A program made the position numbers and the translations under genes. Under the pieces are notes generated by a model, which saw nothing but the letters and a program-made list of their open reading frames with translations, was not told the DNA's origin and did not search any database. A DNA stretch of 64,000 bases from contig NZ_JAKFFT010000007.1 of the NCBI RefSeq assembly GCF_021502655.1, forward strand, positions 558,001 to 622,000, written 5' to 3'. Within the stretch, counting starts at the first letter, position 1. Each line of letters begins with the position of its first letter. The stretch comes from Dyadobacter sp. CY347 (GTDB lineage Bacteria; Bacteroidota; Bacteroidia; Cytophagales; Spirosomataceae). Shown one piece after another: positions 30,236 to 38,479 of the stretch.

Positions 30236-31129
30236 TTACTCCTCTGTATTCTGTGCATTGATCACATCAATGAAATGATGCAATTCTTCCGAACGCTCAG
30301 GGCCGGACTCAGGATATGACATATCCATCTTTTTAAGCTCTTCCACGATAATGTTGGACACGGTCAGCCTTAGATTCTTTTTGTCGTCGGCAGGAACAAC
30401 ATACCAGGGAGATTTTTTCGTTGCAGTGTTATTGATACAATCTTCGTAAGCCTGCATATATTCATTCCACTGCCCGCGCACTTTGACATCTTGCTCCTCA
30501 AATTTCCAGTTCTTTGAAGGATCCTCTATCCGTTCAATGAGTCGCGAAGCTTGTTCTTCCTTCGATACATTCAGGAAAAACTTGATAACCCGGATGCCGT
30601 TCCTATAAAGATATTTTTCGAGGTTACGAATGTCTGAGTATCTGTGCTTCCAAAGCTTATCCATGTCCTCGGTCAGCTCAACTGGCAACCGTTGCGATTG
30701 CGTGATGATCTCCGGATTCACTTTGGCTACCAGCACTTCCTCGTAATAACTGCGATTGAAGATCGTGATCGTCCCGCGCTGAGGAAGCACCAGATTGCTC
30801 CGCCACAGGTAATCATGTTCCAGTTCCGTTTCCGTAGGCCTTTTGAATGAGTGTATTTTCACGCCCACAGGATTCACACCAGCAAGGACGTGTTTGATCG
30901 TCCCGTCCTTTCCGGCCGCATCCATTGCCTGAAATATCACAAGTAACCCATATCGGTTGTGCGCATACATCATACTTTGCAACACGTCCAGCTCTTTGGC
31001 CGAATCCGCTTGCATAGTCTCATAGTCTTCCTTATCCTTATAAATATCTTTGAAGCGTGTTTTAGCTTTTTTTATCTGAAATTTCTGCGTCCCATCAACG
31101 CGAAATTCCTCTGAATCGAAGTCCGGCAT
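30236..31129 (-). CDS. PPK2-family polyphosphate kinase
   Basis: 297 residues. PPK2 enzymes transfer phosphate between polyphosphate and nucleotides. The P-loop-type motif FQAMDAAGKDGTIKHV lies at about 85-100. The lid/catalytic motif GTITIFNRSYYEEVLVAKV follows, then RVIKFFLNVSKEEQASRLIERI and a C-terminal NKK-like stretch (VVPADDKKNLRL). The single-domain form is typical of enzymes that phosphorylate nucleoside mono- or diphosphates. Sequence alone does not tell which class. It is followed by rdgB upstream on the same strand with a 36-base gap. Confidence 0.95.
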   Translation of the reverse strand: MPDFDSEEFRVDGTQKFQIKKAKTRFKDIYKDKEDYETMQADSAKELDVLQSMMYAHNRYGLLVIFQAMDAAGKDGTIKHVLAGVNPVGVKIHSFKRPTETELEHDYLWRSNLVLPQRGTITIFNRSYYEEVLVAKVNPEIITQSQRLPVELTEDMDKLWKHRYSDIRNLEKYLYRNGIRVIKFFLNVSKEEQASRLIERIEDPSKNWKFEEQDVKVRGQWNEYMQAYEDCINNTATKKSPWYVVPADDKKNLRLTVSNIIVEELKKMDMSYPESGPERSEELHHFIDVINAQNTEE

Positions 31130-31165
31130 GTAAATGCTGTTTAAGATGATGCTTACATTTTAACA

Positions 31166-31741
31166 TTATAGTTGTTTCAAAAAGCCAACCAGCCCGGCAA
31201 ATGCGCGCGCACGGTGGCTTAGTAAAGACTTTTCATCCAATGTCATCTCGGCAAATGTCCGGTCAAAGCCATTCGGCATGAACACAGGATCGTAACCAAA
31301 GCCATTACTGCCTCTTTTTTCACTAATAATGTGCCCGTCCACTGTGCCTTCAAACTGCTGATATTTTCCGTCAGTTACCAATGTGATCACAGTCAAAAAT
31401 CTCGCGCTGCGGTCACTTTTGGTTGATAGGTTATCAAGAAGCAGACCAATGTTGTCATCAGCATTGCGCTGCGGCCCGGCATAGCGTGCTGAGTAAACGC
31501 CCGGTTCGCCATCAAGCGCCGTAACTTCAAGTCCTGTATCGTCAGCAAAGCAGTTTATACCATAATGGTCGCAGACATATTTAGCCTTCGCAGCCGAATT
31601 TTCAGCGATAGTTTCAAATGGCTCCGGAATGTCGGTTTCACAGCCAATGTCGCTCAGGGTAACGAGCTCAAACTGGTCTCCTAGTAATGCTTGTATCTCT
31701 TTTAACTTGTGCAGATTGTTGGTAGCAAAGCAAAGTTTCAT
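31166..31741 (-). CDS. rdgB: non-canonical purine NTP pyrophosphatase (RdgB/HAM1)
   Basis: 191 residues. Hydrolyses ITP, dITP and XTP to keep deaminated purines out of nucleic acids. FATNNLHKLKEIQALL is the substrate-binding start, CFADDTGLEVTALDGEPGVYSARYAGPQ the metal and specificity loop, GSNGFGYDPVFMP and LSHRARAF the remaining motifs. It precedes the PPK2 gene and is probably co-transcribed with it. Confidence 0.97.
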   Translation of the reverse strand: MKLCFATNNLHKLKEIQALLGDQFELVTLSDIGCETDIPEPFETIAENSAAKAKYVCDHYGINCFADDTGLEVTALDGEPGVYSARYAGPQRNADDNIGLLLDNLSTKSDRSARFLTVITLVTDGKYQQFEGTVDGHIISEKRGSNGFGYDPVFMPNGFDRTFAEMTLDEKSLLSHRARAFAGLVGFLKQL

Positions 31742-31773
31742 GCTATAATAGTTTGTTCGAAACGCATTTTACA

Positions 31774-31808
31774 TAAAAAAACGGCCACTCTTGTGAAGCA
31801 GCCGTTTT
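31774..31808 (-). terminator. terminator after the FKBP lipoprotein gene
   Basis: On the minus strand AAAACGGC (from 31808) pairs with GCCGTTTT (to 31778), 15-base loop, then a T run. It separates the FKBP gene from rdgB. Confidence 0.75.
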
Positions 31809-31824
31809 AATTCAAATTTGAAAA

Positions 31825-32724
31825 TTATCTCGTTGGTGGACCAGGCTGTTGCGCTGGCGCTTTTCCAAAATCAACCAGTTCAACGTCAAATAACAAAACC
31901 GAGTTTGCTGGAATGGTTCCTGGCGATCCCTCAGCTCCGTAAGCCAGGCCGGATGGAATGATCAAAGTGCGTTTTCCGCCCTTTTTCATCAGCATAATGC
32001 CTTCTTCCCAACCCGGAATAACCATGCCTACGCCAACCTGAAAATCGATGGGCGGTCTGCCTCCATTTTTCGAGCTGTCGAATACTTTGCCATCCAAAAG
32101 CTTACCTGTATAGTGAACTTTCACATTGTCACCAGCCTTAGGACTATCGCCAGTTCCTACAACATCATCAACATATGCCAGGCCTGATGCAGTCTTCTGT
32201 GCTTTTGCTTTCAGGTTGTTTTTTGCAAGATAGTCGTCGATTACTTTCGCGTCGATGGTTTTTTGCTTGTTAACAGATTCTGATAATTGCTTTTGGAATT
32301 CCTCAGGAGAAAGCACACTTACTACTTTCACTGTAAAACTAAGATCAGAACCTTTTTTGATCATCGGAGGCATTGGCTGGCCGATTTTTGCAAACATGCT
32401 ATCCGCATTGATCGATATTTTCGCGCTGTCGCCCGATGCCAGCAATGCAAGTCCTTCTTCAAAGCTGCCTTTGTATTGAGGGGCTTGCAAAACCATTTTT
32501 TGCGGCGCGCCTTCTTTATATGTATCACGAAGCGTAGAATCGCTGCCGTTTTTCAAGACAAAGTGGAATGTCATAATGTCTCCCAATTTGGCTTTTTTTG
32601 CTTTGTCTTCGTGCTCGAAAATCTGGTATTTCAGTCCGGATTCAGTAACCTGCGTCTTATGTTGGTTGCAAGCCGCAGCTAGAATAGTTACGCCCATCGC
32701 ATAACCTATTGATTTTAAATTCAT
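31825..32724 (-). CDS. FKBP-type peptidyl-prolyl isomerase, lipoprotein
   Basis: 299 residues. The signal GVTILAAAC places a lipid-modified Cys at 19. The first half (about 28-135) is a degenerate FKBP-like module (LGDIMTFHFVLKNGSDSTLRDTY). The second (about 185-290) is a canonical FKBP domain: GDNVKVHYTGKLLDGKVFDSSKNGGRPPIDFQVGVGMVIPGWEEGI, with the active-site aromatics and YGAEGSPGTIPANSVLLFDVELV. It is likely a periplasmic folding helper attached to the outer membrane. The C-terminus is a short Pro/Gln tail. Confidence 0.93.
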   Translation of the reverse strand: MNLKSIGYAMGVTILAAACNQHKTQVTESGLKYQIFEHEDKAKKAKLGDIMTFHFVLKNGSDSTLRDTYKEGAPQKMVLQAPQYKGSFEEGLALLASGDSAKISINADSMFAKIGQPMPPMIKKGSDLSFTVKVVSVLSPEEFQKQLSESVNKQKTIDAKVIDDYLAKNNLKAKAQKTASGLAYVDDVVGTGDSPKAGDNVKVHYTGKLLDGKVFDSSKNGGRPPIDFQVGVGMVIPGWEEGIMLMKKGGKRTLIIPSGLAYGAEGSPGTIPANSVLLFDVELVDFGKAPAQQPGPPTR

Positions 32725-32777
32725 TGGATTGTGTTAATTGGAAAGATTATGATGTGATTCTTGAAGTAAAATTAAGT

Positions 32778-33812
32778 TTAGTCAACGTTCAAAAGTTCTT
32801 GTTGGTATTCAGGAAGAATATTTAAAAAAGTCGCAACTGTATCAGTCACTGATTGTTCCGATCTTCCTCCGGACGCATTCTTATGCCCGCCACCATTAAA
32901 ATATGTGCTCGCCAGGTCTCTTACCGAAAATGTGCCCACCGAGCGGAATGAAATTTTCACTTCACCTTTTCTTTCAATAAACATGGCCGACATTACTACA
33001 TTTTCAACCTGCAAACCGTAGTTCACGATTCCTTCGGTCTCACCTGTGCTGGAATTGAATTTCTGTAATTCAGCTTCTGTCAGAACCATGTAAGCAGTCC
33101 TGTATTGCGGCAGTACAACCAGTTTTTGAGAAAGTACGTAACCTAAAAATTGCAAGCGGGAGAGCGGCGCATTATCATAAATAAGCCGGTGAACGCGACT
33201 GGAATCGAATCCGGTTAGCATCAGATCAGCAACGGCCAGATGGACCTCAGGAGTAACATTGCCATGCCTGAAAGAACCCGTATCCGTCATAATGCCGGCG
33301 TACAGGCATTCAGCCATTGGAATGTCGAAGATCTCCGTAACTGGGGCATCATGTTCCAGTTCTTTGATCAGTTTATAAATTAGCTGTGCTGTAGCGGCAG
33401 CATGCGTATCCCAAACCATCCATTTCGCAAAATGCTCCGGTTCGAGGTGATGGTCCACCATTAATTTCGGTGCAGGCGCTTCTTCTACAATCCTTCCGAG
33501 ATCTTTAAGTCTGGAAAGCGCAGAGAAATCCAGGCAGCAGATCAGTGTTGCTTGTGCAATCTTATTCTTGCATTTAACCTGATCAGCTTGCTTTTCATAA
33601 ACCAGAACATGCTCAATGCCAGACAACCAGCGCAAATTGGCCGTATAATCAGTCGGACTGATGACTGTAACCTCGTGTCCTTTTTTGATTAAATAACTCG
33701 CCCAGCCCAATGACGATCCCAGCGCGTCAGCGTCAGGGTCACGATGCATCGTAATGATGATTTTTTGGGGATGAGATAAAAAAGAGCTAAGCTCTTCAAC
33801 GGTTTGATTCAC
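32778..33812 (-). CDS. DHH-family phosphoesterase (NrnA-like)
   Basis: 344 residues. DHH motifs are clear: HRDPDADALGSSLGWA (motif I), CLDFSALSRLKDLG (II), MVDHHLEPEHF (III, the DHH itself) and GIMTDTGSFRH (IV); the C-terminal DHHA1 domain has STYFNGGGHKNASGG. NrnA enzymes degrade nanoRNA or pAp, and some cleave linear cyclic-dinucleotide products. The exact substrate cannot be read from sequence. A minus-strand TAATTTTG box lies 47 bases upstream. Confidence 0.93.
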   Translation of the reverse strand: MNQTVEELSSFLSHPQKIIITMHRDPDADALGSSLGWASYLIKKGHEVTVISPTDYTANLRWLSGIEHVLVYEKQADQVKCKNKIAQATLICCLDFSALSRLKDLGRIVEEAPAPKLMVDHHLEPEHFAKWMVWDTHAAATAQLIYKLIKELEHDAPVTEIFDIPMAECLYAGIMTDTGSFRHGNVTPEVHLAVADLMLTGFDSSRVHRLIYDNAPLSRLQFLGYVLSQKLVVLPQYRTAYMVLTEAELQKFNSSTGETEGIVNYGLQVENVVMSAMFIERKGEVKISFRSVGTFSVRDLASTYFNGGGHKNASGGRSEQSVTDTVATFLNILPEYQQELLNVD

Positions 33813-33858
33813 AGTTATTTAATTCGGAAAGAAGAAAATTCGGTTCGTATTCAGCCCA

Positions 33859-33890
33859 CAAAATTAATAAAACTGTTGGGATTTGCTCAA
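33859..33890 (-). promoter_or_regulatory. promoter of the DHH phosphoesterase gene
   Basis: Minus strand: TTG at 33890-33888, a 21-base spacer, TAATTTTG at 33866-33859. Confidence 0.6.
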
Positions 33891-33982
33891 TGTTGTGCCC
33901 TAAAGGCTGGTTATCAGGCTATGTTTTAACCATTACAGCTTCGTACAATGCGAAGGGCGAGGATATAAAATGAAAAATTGTA

Positions 33983-33990
33983 TAGTTTTG
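33983..33990 (+). promoter_or_regulatory. ndk promoter -7 box
   Basis: TAGTTTTG followed by CAGC, 25 bases before the ndk ATG. It lies inside the longer open frame, which rules out the upstream ndk start. No clear -33 element. Confidence 0.55.
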
Positions 33991-34014
33991 CAGCAAATAA
34001 ATTCAGCCAATAGT

Positions 34015-34434
34015 ATGCCAACGAATAGAACATTCACCATGATTAAGCCGGATGCCGTTCAGGACGGTCATTCCGGAGCAATTATCAAAATGATTGAGGA
34101 GGCCGGGTTCCGGATTGTAGCCTTGAAAAAAACACAGCTTACCCCGGAACGTGCCGGAGAATTTTACGCAGTGCACAAAGAGCGTCCTTTTTACAATGAT
34201 TTATGTAAATATATGTCTTCCGGCCCTATCGTTCCGATGATCCTTGAAAAGGACAACGGCGTTGCGGACTTCCGCGCATTGATCGGCGCGACTAATCCTG
34301 CTAATGCAGACGAAGGCACAATTCGCAAATTGTTCGCAAAATCCATTGAAGCCAATGCCATCCACGGTTCGGATTCTGACGAAAACGCTGAAATTGAAGG
34401 AAACTTCTTCTTTGCCCATATCGAGCAGTTTTAA
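34015..34434 (+). CDS. ndk: nucleoside-diphosphate kinase
   Basis: 139 residues from ATG 34015 ([18 protein letters not shown]). Balances NTP pools by a phosphohistidine mechanism. The active-site histidine lies in [41 protein letters not shown] is the substrate region. Length is normal. It is divergent from the DHH phosphoesterase gene and ends at an unusually long hairpin. Confidence 0.97.
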   Translation: MPTNRTFTMIKPDAVQDGHSGAIIKMIEEAGFRIVALKKTQLTPERAGEFYAVHKERPFYNDLCKYMSSGPIVPMILEKDNGVADFRALIGATNPANADEGTIRKLFAKSIEANAIHGSDSDENAEIEGNFFFAHIEQF

Positions 34435-34445
34435 GCATGAAGGAC

Positions 34446-34493
34446 CAAAATAGATCGGCCCGGTTGAATGTTCAACCGGGCCGATCTATTTTG
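34446..34493. terminator. bidirectional terminator with a 23-bp perfect stem
   Basis: The arms 34446-34468 and 34471-34493 are perfect complements (CAAAATAGATCGGCCCGG... and its mirror), leaving a nominal two-base loop. T runs on both strands make it a terminator for ndk on the plus strand and for the fasciclin gene on the minus strand. Confidence 0.9.
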
Positions 34494-34507
34494 TAATCTT
34501 ATTTATC

Positions 34508-35017
34508 TTATCGTACAGCAAGGCTATCGATAATGTGGATGACACCATTGGCGGCGCTGATGTTGGAAAATATGATATCTGCTTTATTCACTGCAAATAT
34601 GCTGTCTTTCACAGTCAGGCTAAGTTCTTTGCCCGTAATCGACTTCTCTTTCGCAACAGTCAGATCCTTATATTCCAATCTTTTTTTACCAACAATGTGA
34701 TTGTTGATCAGCTTTATAGCAGAGTCTGCCGGTAACGCAGTAATCACATTTGAACTGAAAATATTCGCTTTGCCAAAAGCACTGTTATCAGGCGCAAAAA
34801 ATGTAATTTCTCCTGTACGCAATGCATCCGTCATCTTCGCGTGAATCATAATATCTTTCAAAATACTAAATCGTTCATTCTCCATGATGACTTCTGTGAT
34901 CGTTTTGCGCTTTACTATGTCTTCGCTCTTCTCAGTGCAGGAAATAATCAATCCTGACGGCAGCACTGCAAGTAAAAAAAATGCCAGACAACGCCCTACA
35001 AAACGGTTTTTTTTCAT
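34508..35017 (-). CDS. fasciclin (FAS1) domain lipoprotein
   Basis: 169 residues. The signal ends PSGLIISC (Cys27), a lipobox. One FAS1 domain covers about 42-167: FSILKDIMIHAKMTDAL, EITFFAPDNSAFGKAN (the H1-type motif), INNHIVGKKRLEYKDL, and NGVIHIIDSLAV (the H2-type motif). FAS1 domains mediate adhesion or matrix contact; the role here is unknown. Stand-alone gene, convergent with ndk. Confidence 0.9.
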   Translation of the reverse strand: MKKNRFVGRCLAFFLLAVLPSGLIISCTEKSEDIVKRKTITEVIMENERFSILKDIMIHAKMTDALRTGEITFFAPDNSAFGKANIFSSNVITALPADSAIKLINNHIVGKKRLEYKDLTVAKEKSITGKELSLTVKDSIFAVNKADIIFSNISAANGVIHIIDSLAVR

Positions 35018-35112
35018 AGCTTTCCCATTGGTTAATTTCCGTAAAACTAATGGAAAATGTATTTTGACGGAATTCTAAGTGAAATTTTTTTAATCCTAAC
35101 CCCCAATGTATT

Positions 35113-35748
35113 ATGTTAAAACCTCGACAACTTATAGTGCTCTGTGCGACTATTTTGCTGCTTAACTCCGCATTTTTTGTATTCAAAGCTCCCGTTCCCA
35201 GTCCTTTAAAAAAGCCGGTTAAATTATTTAACGGGAAAGATCTGAGCGGTTGGAAAGTCAATGGGACCGAGAAATGGTATGTAGAAAATGGCGAACTGAT
35301 CTGCGAAAGCGGGCCGGACAAGCAATATGGTTACCTCACAACCAATAAGTTTTACAAGAATTTCGACCTTTCCCTTCAATTCAAGCAAGAATCGAATGGC
35401 AATAGCGGCGTGTTTTTCCGCTCCACGGTGGACGGTACGAAGGTTTCGGGATGGCAGGTTGAAGTTGCGCCGCCAAACCATGACACAGGCGGCATTTACG
35501 AATCTTATGGTCGTAACTGGCTTGTGCAGATCCCTGAAGAAAAAGAAGGTTTCCTGAAAATGGGCGAATGGAATACATTGAGAATCCGCGCAGAAGGTGA
35601 TAATGTTAAAACCTATCTTAATGGTAACCAAATGGTTGATTTCACAGATGCCAAAATTGGCGCCGGTGAAGGTTCAATCGCATTGCAGATCCATGACGGC
35701 GGCGGAATCAAAGTGCGCTGGAAAAATATCATGGTTGAAGAGCTTTAA
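35113..35748 (+). CDS. DUF1080 domain protein (3-keto-disaccharide hydrolase fold)
   Basis: 211 residues. A signal segment at 1-26 (IVLCATILLLNSAFFVF) precedes a single DUF1080 domain: LFNGKDLSGWKVNGTEKWYVENGELICE, SLQFKQESNGNSGVFFRS, WNTLRIRAEGDNVKTYLNGN, and the closing IALQIHDGGGIKVRWKNIMVEEL. The fold is a concanavalin-like jelly roll; some members hydrolyse 3-keto-glycosides. Periplasmic or surface location is expected. No sugar gene flanks it, so the substrate is open. Confidence 0.92.
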   Translation: MLKPRQLIVLCATILLLNSAFFVFKAPVPSPLKKPVKLFNGKDLSGWKVNGTEKWYVENGELICESGPDKQYGYLTTNKFYKNFDLSLQFKQESNGNSGVFFRSTVDGTKVSGWQVEVAPPNHDTGGIYESYGRNWLVQIPEEKEGFLKMGEWNTLRIRAEGDNVKTYLNGNQMVDFTDAKIGAGEGSIALQIHDGGGIKVRWKNIMVEEL

Positions 35749-35838
35749 GCTTCTTTTTTCATTCTGGCTGTAACGATGTTCATGCATTCGAAATAAGCAG
35801 TTCGTCGGAAAACGCTTAACATAGGGCTTCATGGCTGA

Positions 35839-35846
35839 TAGATTTG
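35839..35846 (+). promoter_or_regulatory. candidate -7 box before the TonB receptor pseudogene
   Basis: TAGATTTG, an exact TAnnTTTG match 31 bases before the ATG at 35877. No clear -33 element. Confidence 0.45.
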
Positions 35847-35876
35847 TGTCAACAAGGAACACATATCCTATTAGCC

Positions 35877-37768
35877 ATGAAGTTTTTTATTTATCTCCTG
35901 CTCTCGATCTCCCCGCTCGCCCACGCCCAAAAAACGGTGAGCGGGAAGATTACCGACAAGAAGGGCCATGCTTTGCCGGGAGCCAATGTATTTTTGAAAG
36001 GCACTTACGATGGAACGACATCTGATGCGAATGGTATTTTCAGCTTTCAAACATTCGAAAAAGACACTGCAACACTGGCGGCAACATATGTGGGATATGA
36101 AGCCACAGAACAGAAAATCGGGTTAAAAGATAATGTTAATGACATTTCTGTTAAACTGGAAGAGCTGGCGAAAGAGCTGAATACGGTCGTAATCACCGCG
36201 GGTGCTTTTGAAGCCTCGGACGAAAAGCGGATGGCCATGCTCAAACCGCTGGACATTGTTACCACAGCCGGGGCAGCCGCAGACATTACTGGCGCTATGC
36301 AATTCCTGCCGGGCGCACAGCGGGTAGGGGAGCAGGAAGGACTTTTTGTGAGAGGCGGGTCGGGTCAGGAAACAAAGGTTGTGATTGACGGAATGATCGT
36401 TCAAAACTCGTTTTTCAGCTCCTTACCGGATGTGCAGTCGCGCGGAAGGTTTAATCCATTTATGTTCAAAGGCACTTCGTTCAGCACCGGCGGTTATTCG
36501 GCTCAGTATGGGCAGGCGCTTTCTTCGGTTTTATTACTTAATACCACGGATAAGGTGAGCAATAACGGTCTGGGAATCAGTTTAAATCTGGCTAATGCAG
36601 GGCTTAATTATGATTATGCAACCAAAAATCAGAGCATTTCCGCCGTTGCTTATTATGGAAATCTCAAACCGCTCTTTGCATTGGTCAAACAAAATGTGGA
36701 ATGGCTGCATGAACCCGAATTCAAAGGCTCCTCATTAACCTATCGCCTTAGGCCTAGAAAAAACGGTGTCCTGAAAGTCTATGGAATGTATTCAGACAGT
36801 GATCTGAGCATGAATTCAAGGGACCCGGCGAGTGAGTCGGGGAAGACGAAGCTGGATCTTCAAAATAAAAACTCCTTCGTTACCAGCACTTACACAGATT
36901 CCTGGAAAGATGGCCGCTGGTCGCTGAACTCCGGATTTTCATACAGCCGCAACAACGATAACACGACATTAGCCGGTTTCAACTTCAACCGTTTTGACGA
37001 AAGGACGCAAGCCAGGATTGTGCTTTCGAGGCTTCTTTCAGGAAACAATACAATTCTCTTTGGTGCGGAGGCACATGCAATCCGGTTGAAGAATGGTTTC
37101 GATGGAAAGTTTTATGATCTGAAAGACCGATACACTGCCGCTTTTATCGAATCCGAAATCTACATTACCCGTGAGCTCGCTGGCCGCATAGGCTTGCGGA
37201 CAGAATATTCTTCCATTTTAAAAGACGTTAATCTGGCTCCCCGCCTTTCATTTGCGTATAAAACAGGAAAATACAGTCAGATTTCATTAGCCGCGGGCCA
37301 ATTTTACCAAAATCCGGATTACAAATATTTATATACCAATAAAAACCTCGGTTACGAACGCGCCGACCATTTGATCCTCAACTATCAGATCATTAAAAAC
37401 CAGCGCACATTCCGCGCCGAAGCATTCTATAAAAACTACGCGCAACTGGTGCGGGAATTCACCGGCCAGAAATACGATGCAGATCCGTATCGCTTTCCCT
37501 GGGGCGAGACCAACAACGCAGGAAAGGGATACGCCCGCGGTTTCGACTTCTTCTGGCGCGATCAGAAAACAATCAAAAACTTCGATTACTGGTCATATTC
37601 TACGCGTCCGTCGACAACATCCTGAATACGAAGAATGTATTCACCTACCGCTACACGCCTGACGGCAAAACGCGTTACGCCGTTGGGCCGCAGAGTTATA
37701 GGAATTTTTTCGTAGGCATGCAGATCATGCTTTCTAAAAAGGCCAAAGTTTCAAAAGATGACATTTAA
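35877..37768 (+). pseudogene. TonB-dependent receptor with internal deletion and frameshift
   Basis: The frame from ATG 35877 (signal FFIYLLLSISPLAHAQ) encodes a carboxypeptidase-regulatory-like domain (VSGKITDKKGHALPGANVFLKG), a plug (LPGAQRVGEQEGLFVRGGSGQETKVVIDG) and much of a beta-barrel. It breaks at about 37592 after NFDYW and stops at 37625. In another frame from the same point the sequence reads IFYASVDNILNTKNVFTYRY and then QSYRNFFVGMQIMLSKKAK to a TAA at 37768, which is the normal C-terminal end of this receptor class. The stretch between, which in relatives covers roughly 100-150 residues of barrel, is missing. So part of the barrel was deleted and the frame shifted. The product is probably non-functional unless this is an assembly error. 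Confidence 0.85.
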
Positions 37769-37796
37769 TCAAACAGTAATCTATATTAATCTCTAC

Positions 37797-38459
37797 ATGA
37801 TGAAAAAGACAATGTTCACCATTTTCGCATTCGCGTTTTCCGTGTGCGTGGTTCTGGCCCAAAATGAAAAATATTCGCAGGCGATGACAGCCAGCATTCA
37901 GGCATTAAACGGCCTGGACAAAACAAAACCCGATCCAAAAGCCTTGCAGGATATTGCTAATCAGTTTGAGCGCATTGCCGCAGCGGAGCCCAAAGAATGG
38001 CTTCCGAAATATTATGCCGGATATAGCAATGTAATCCTTGGCTTCATAGGCACTGGTCTGGATGAGAAAGATAAGTATCTTGAAAAAGCCAGCGCCTTAT
38101 TAAAGGACGCAGAAGCAATTGCAGGCAAGCCCAATGATGAAATATTGGTCATGCAAGCCTTTCAATCACAAATACACCTTGCAGCGGATGCCACGAACAG
38201 GTGGGAAGCAGATGGTGCGAAGTTCGTGGAGTATGTGGCATCTGCCAAAAAGGTTAATGCAGAGAATCCGAGGATATATTACCTGGAAGCATCCAGCGCG
38301 TTTTTCACGCCGGAAGAATTTGGAGGAGGCAAAAAAGCAGCCAAGCCGCTATTGGAAAAAGCCAGCCAGAAATTCGCTGCATTTAAACCCGAAACCAACA
38401 TTCATCCGGATTGGGGCAAGTCGGAAACAGAATGGATGCTAGCCCAGACAAATCAGTAA
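37797..38459 (+). CDS. small exported TPR-like protein
   Basis: 220 residues from ATG 37797; a second ATG follows directly at 37800. A signal peptide (MFTIFAFAFSVCVVLAQ) is followed by helical repeats of TPR type (KALQDIANQFERIAAAEPKEWLPKYYAGY, KDKYLEKASALLKDAEAIAGKPNDE, ENPRIYYLEASSAFF). It should be periplasmic. Its place between a TonB receptor and a LytS/LytTR pair recurs in Bacteroidota in my recollection, so it may be a partner in that module. Function unknown. Confidence 0.85.
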   Translation: MMKKTMFTIFAFAFSVCVVLAQNEKYSQAMTASIQALNGLDKTKPDPKALQDIANQFERIAAAEPKEWLPKYYAGYSNVILGFIGTGLDEKDKYLEKASALLKDAEAIAGKPNDEILVMQAFQSQIHLAADATNRWEADGAKFVEYVASAKKVNAENPRIYYLEASSAFFTPEEFGGGKKAAKPLLEKASQKFAAFKPETNIHPDWGKSETEWMLAQTNQ

Positions 38460-38479
38460 CATTGCGTTTCAATTAGATT

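Noticed and set aside
37477..37662. 61-codon frame across the receptor deletion junction
   Set aside because: It is an out-of-frame reading of receptor barrel sequence; the informative frame is the one reaching 37768.
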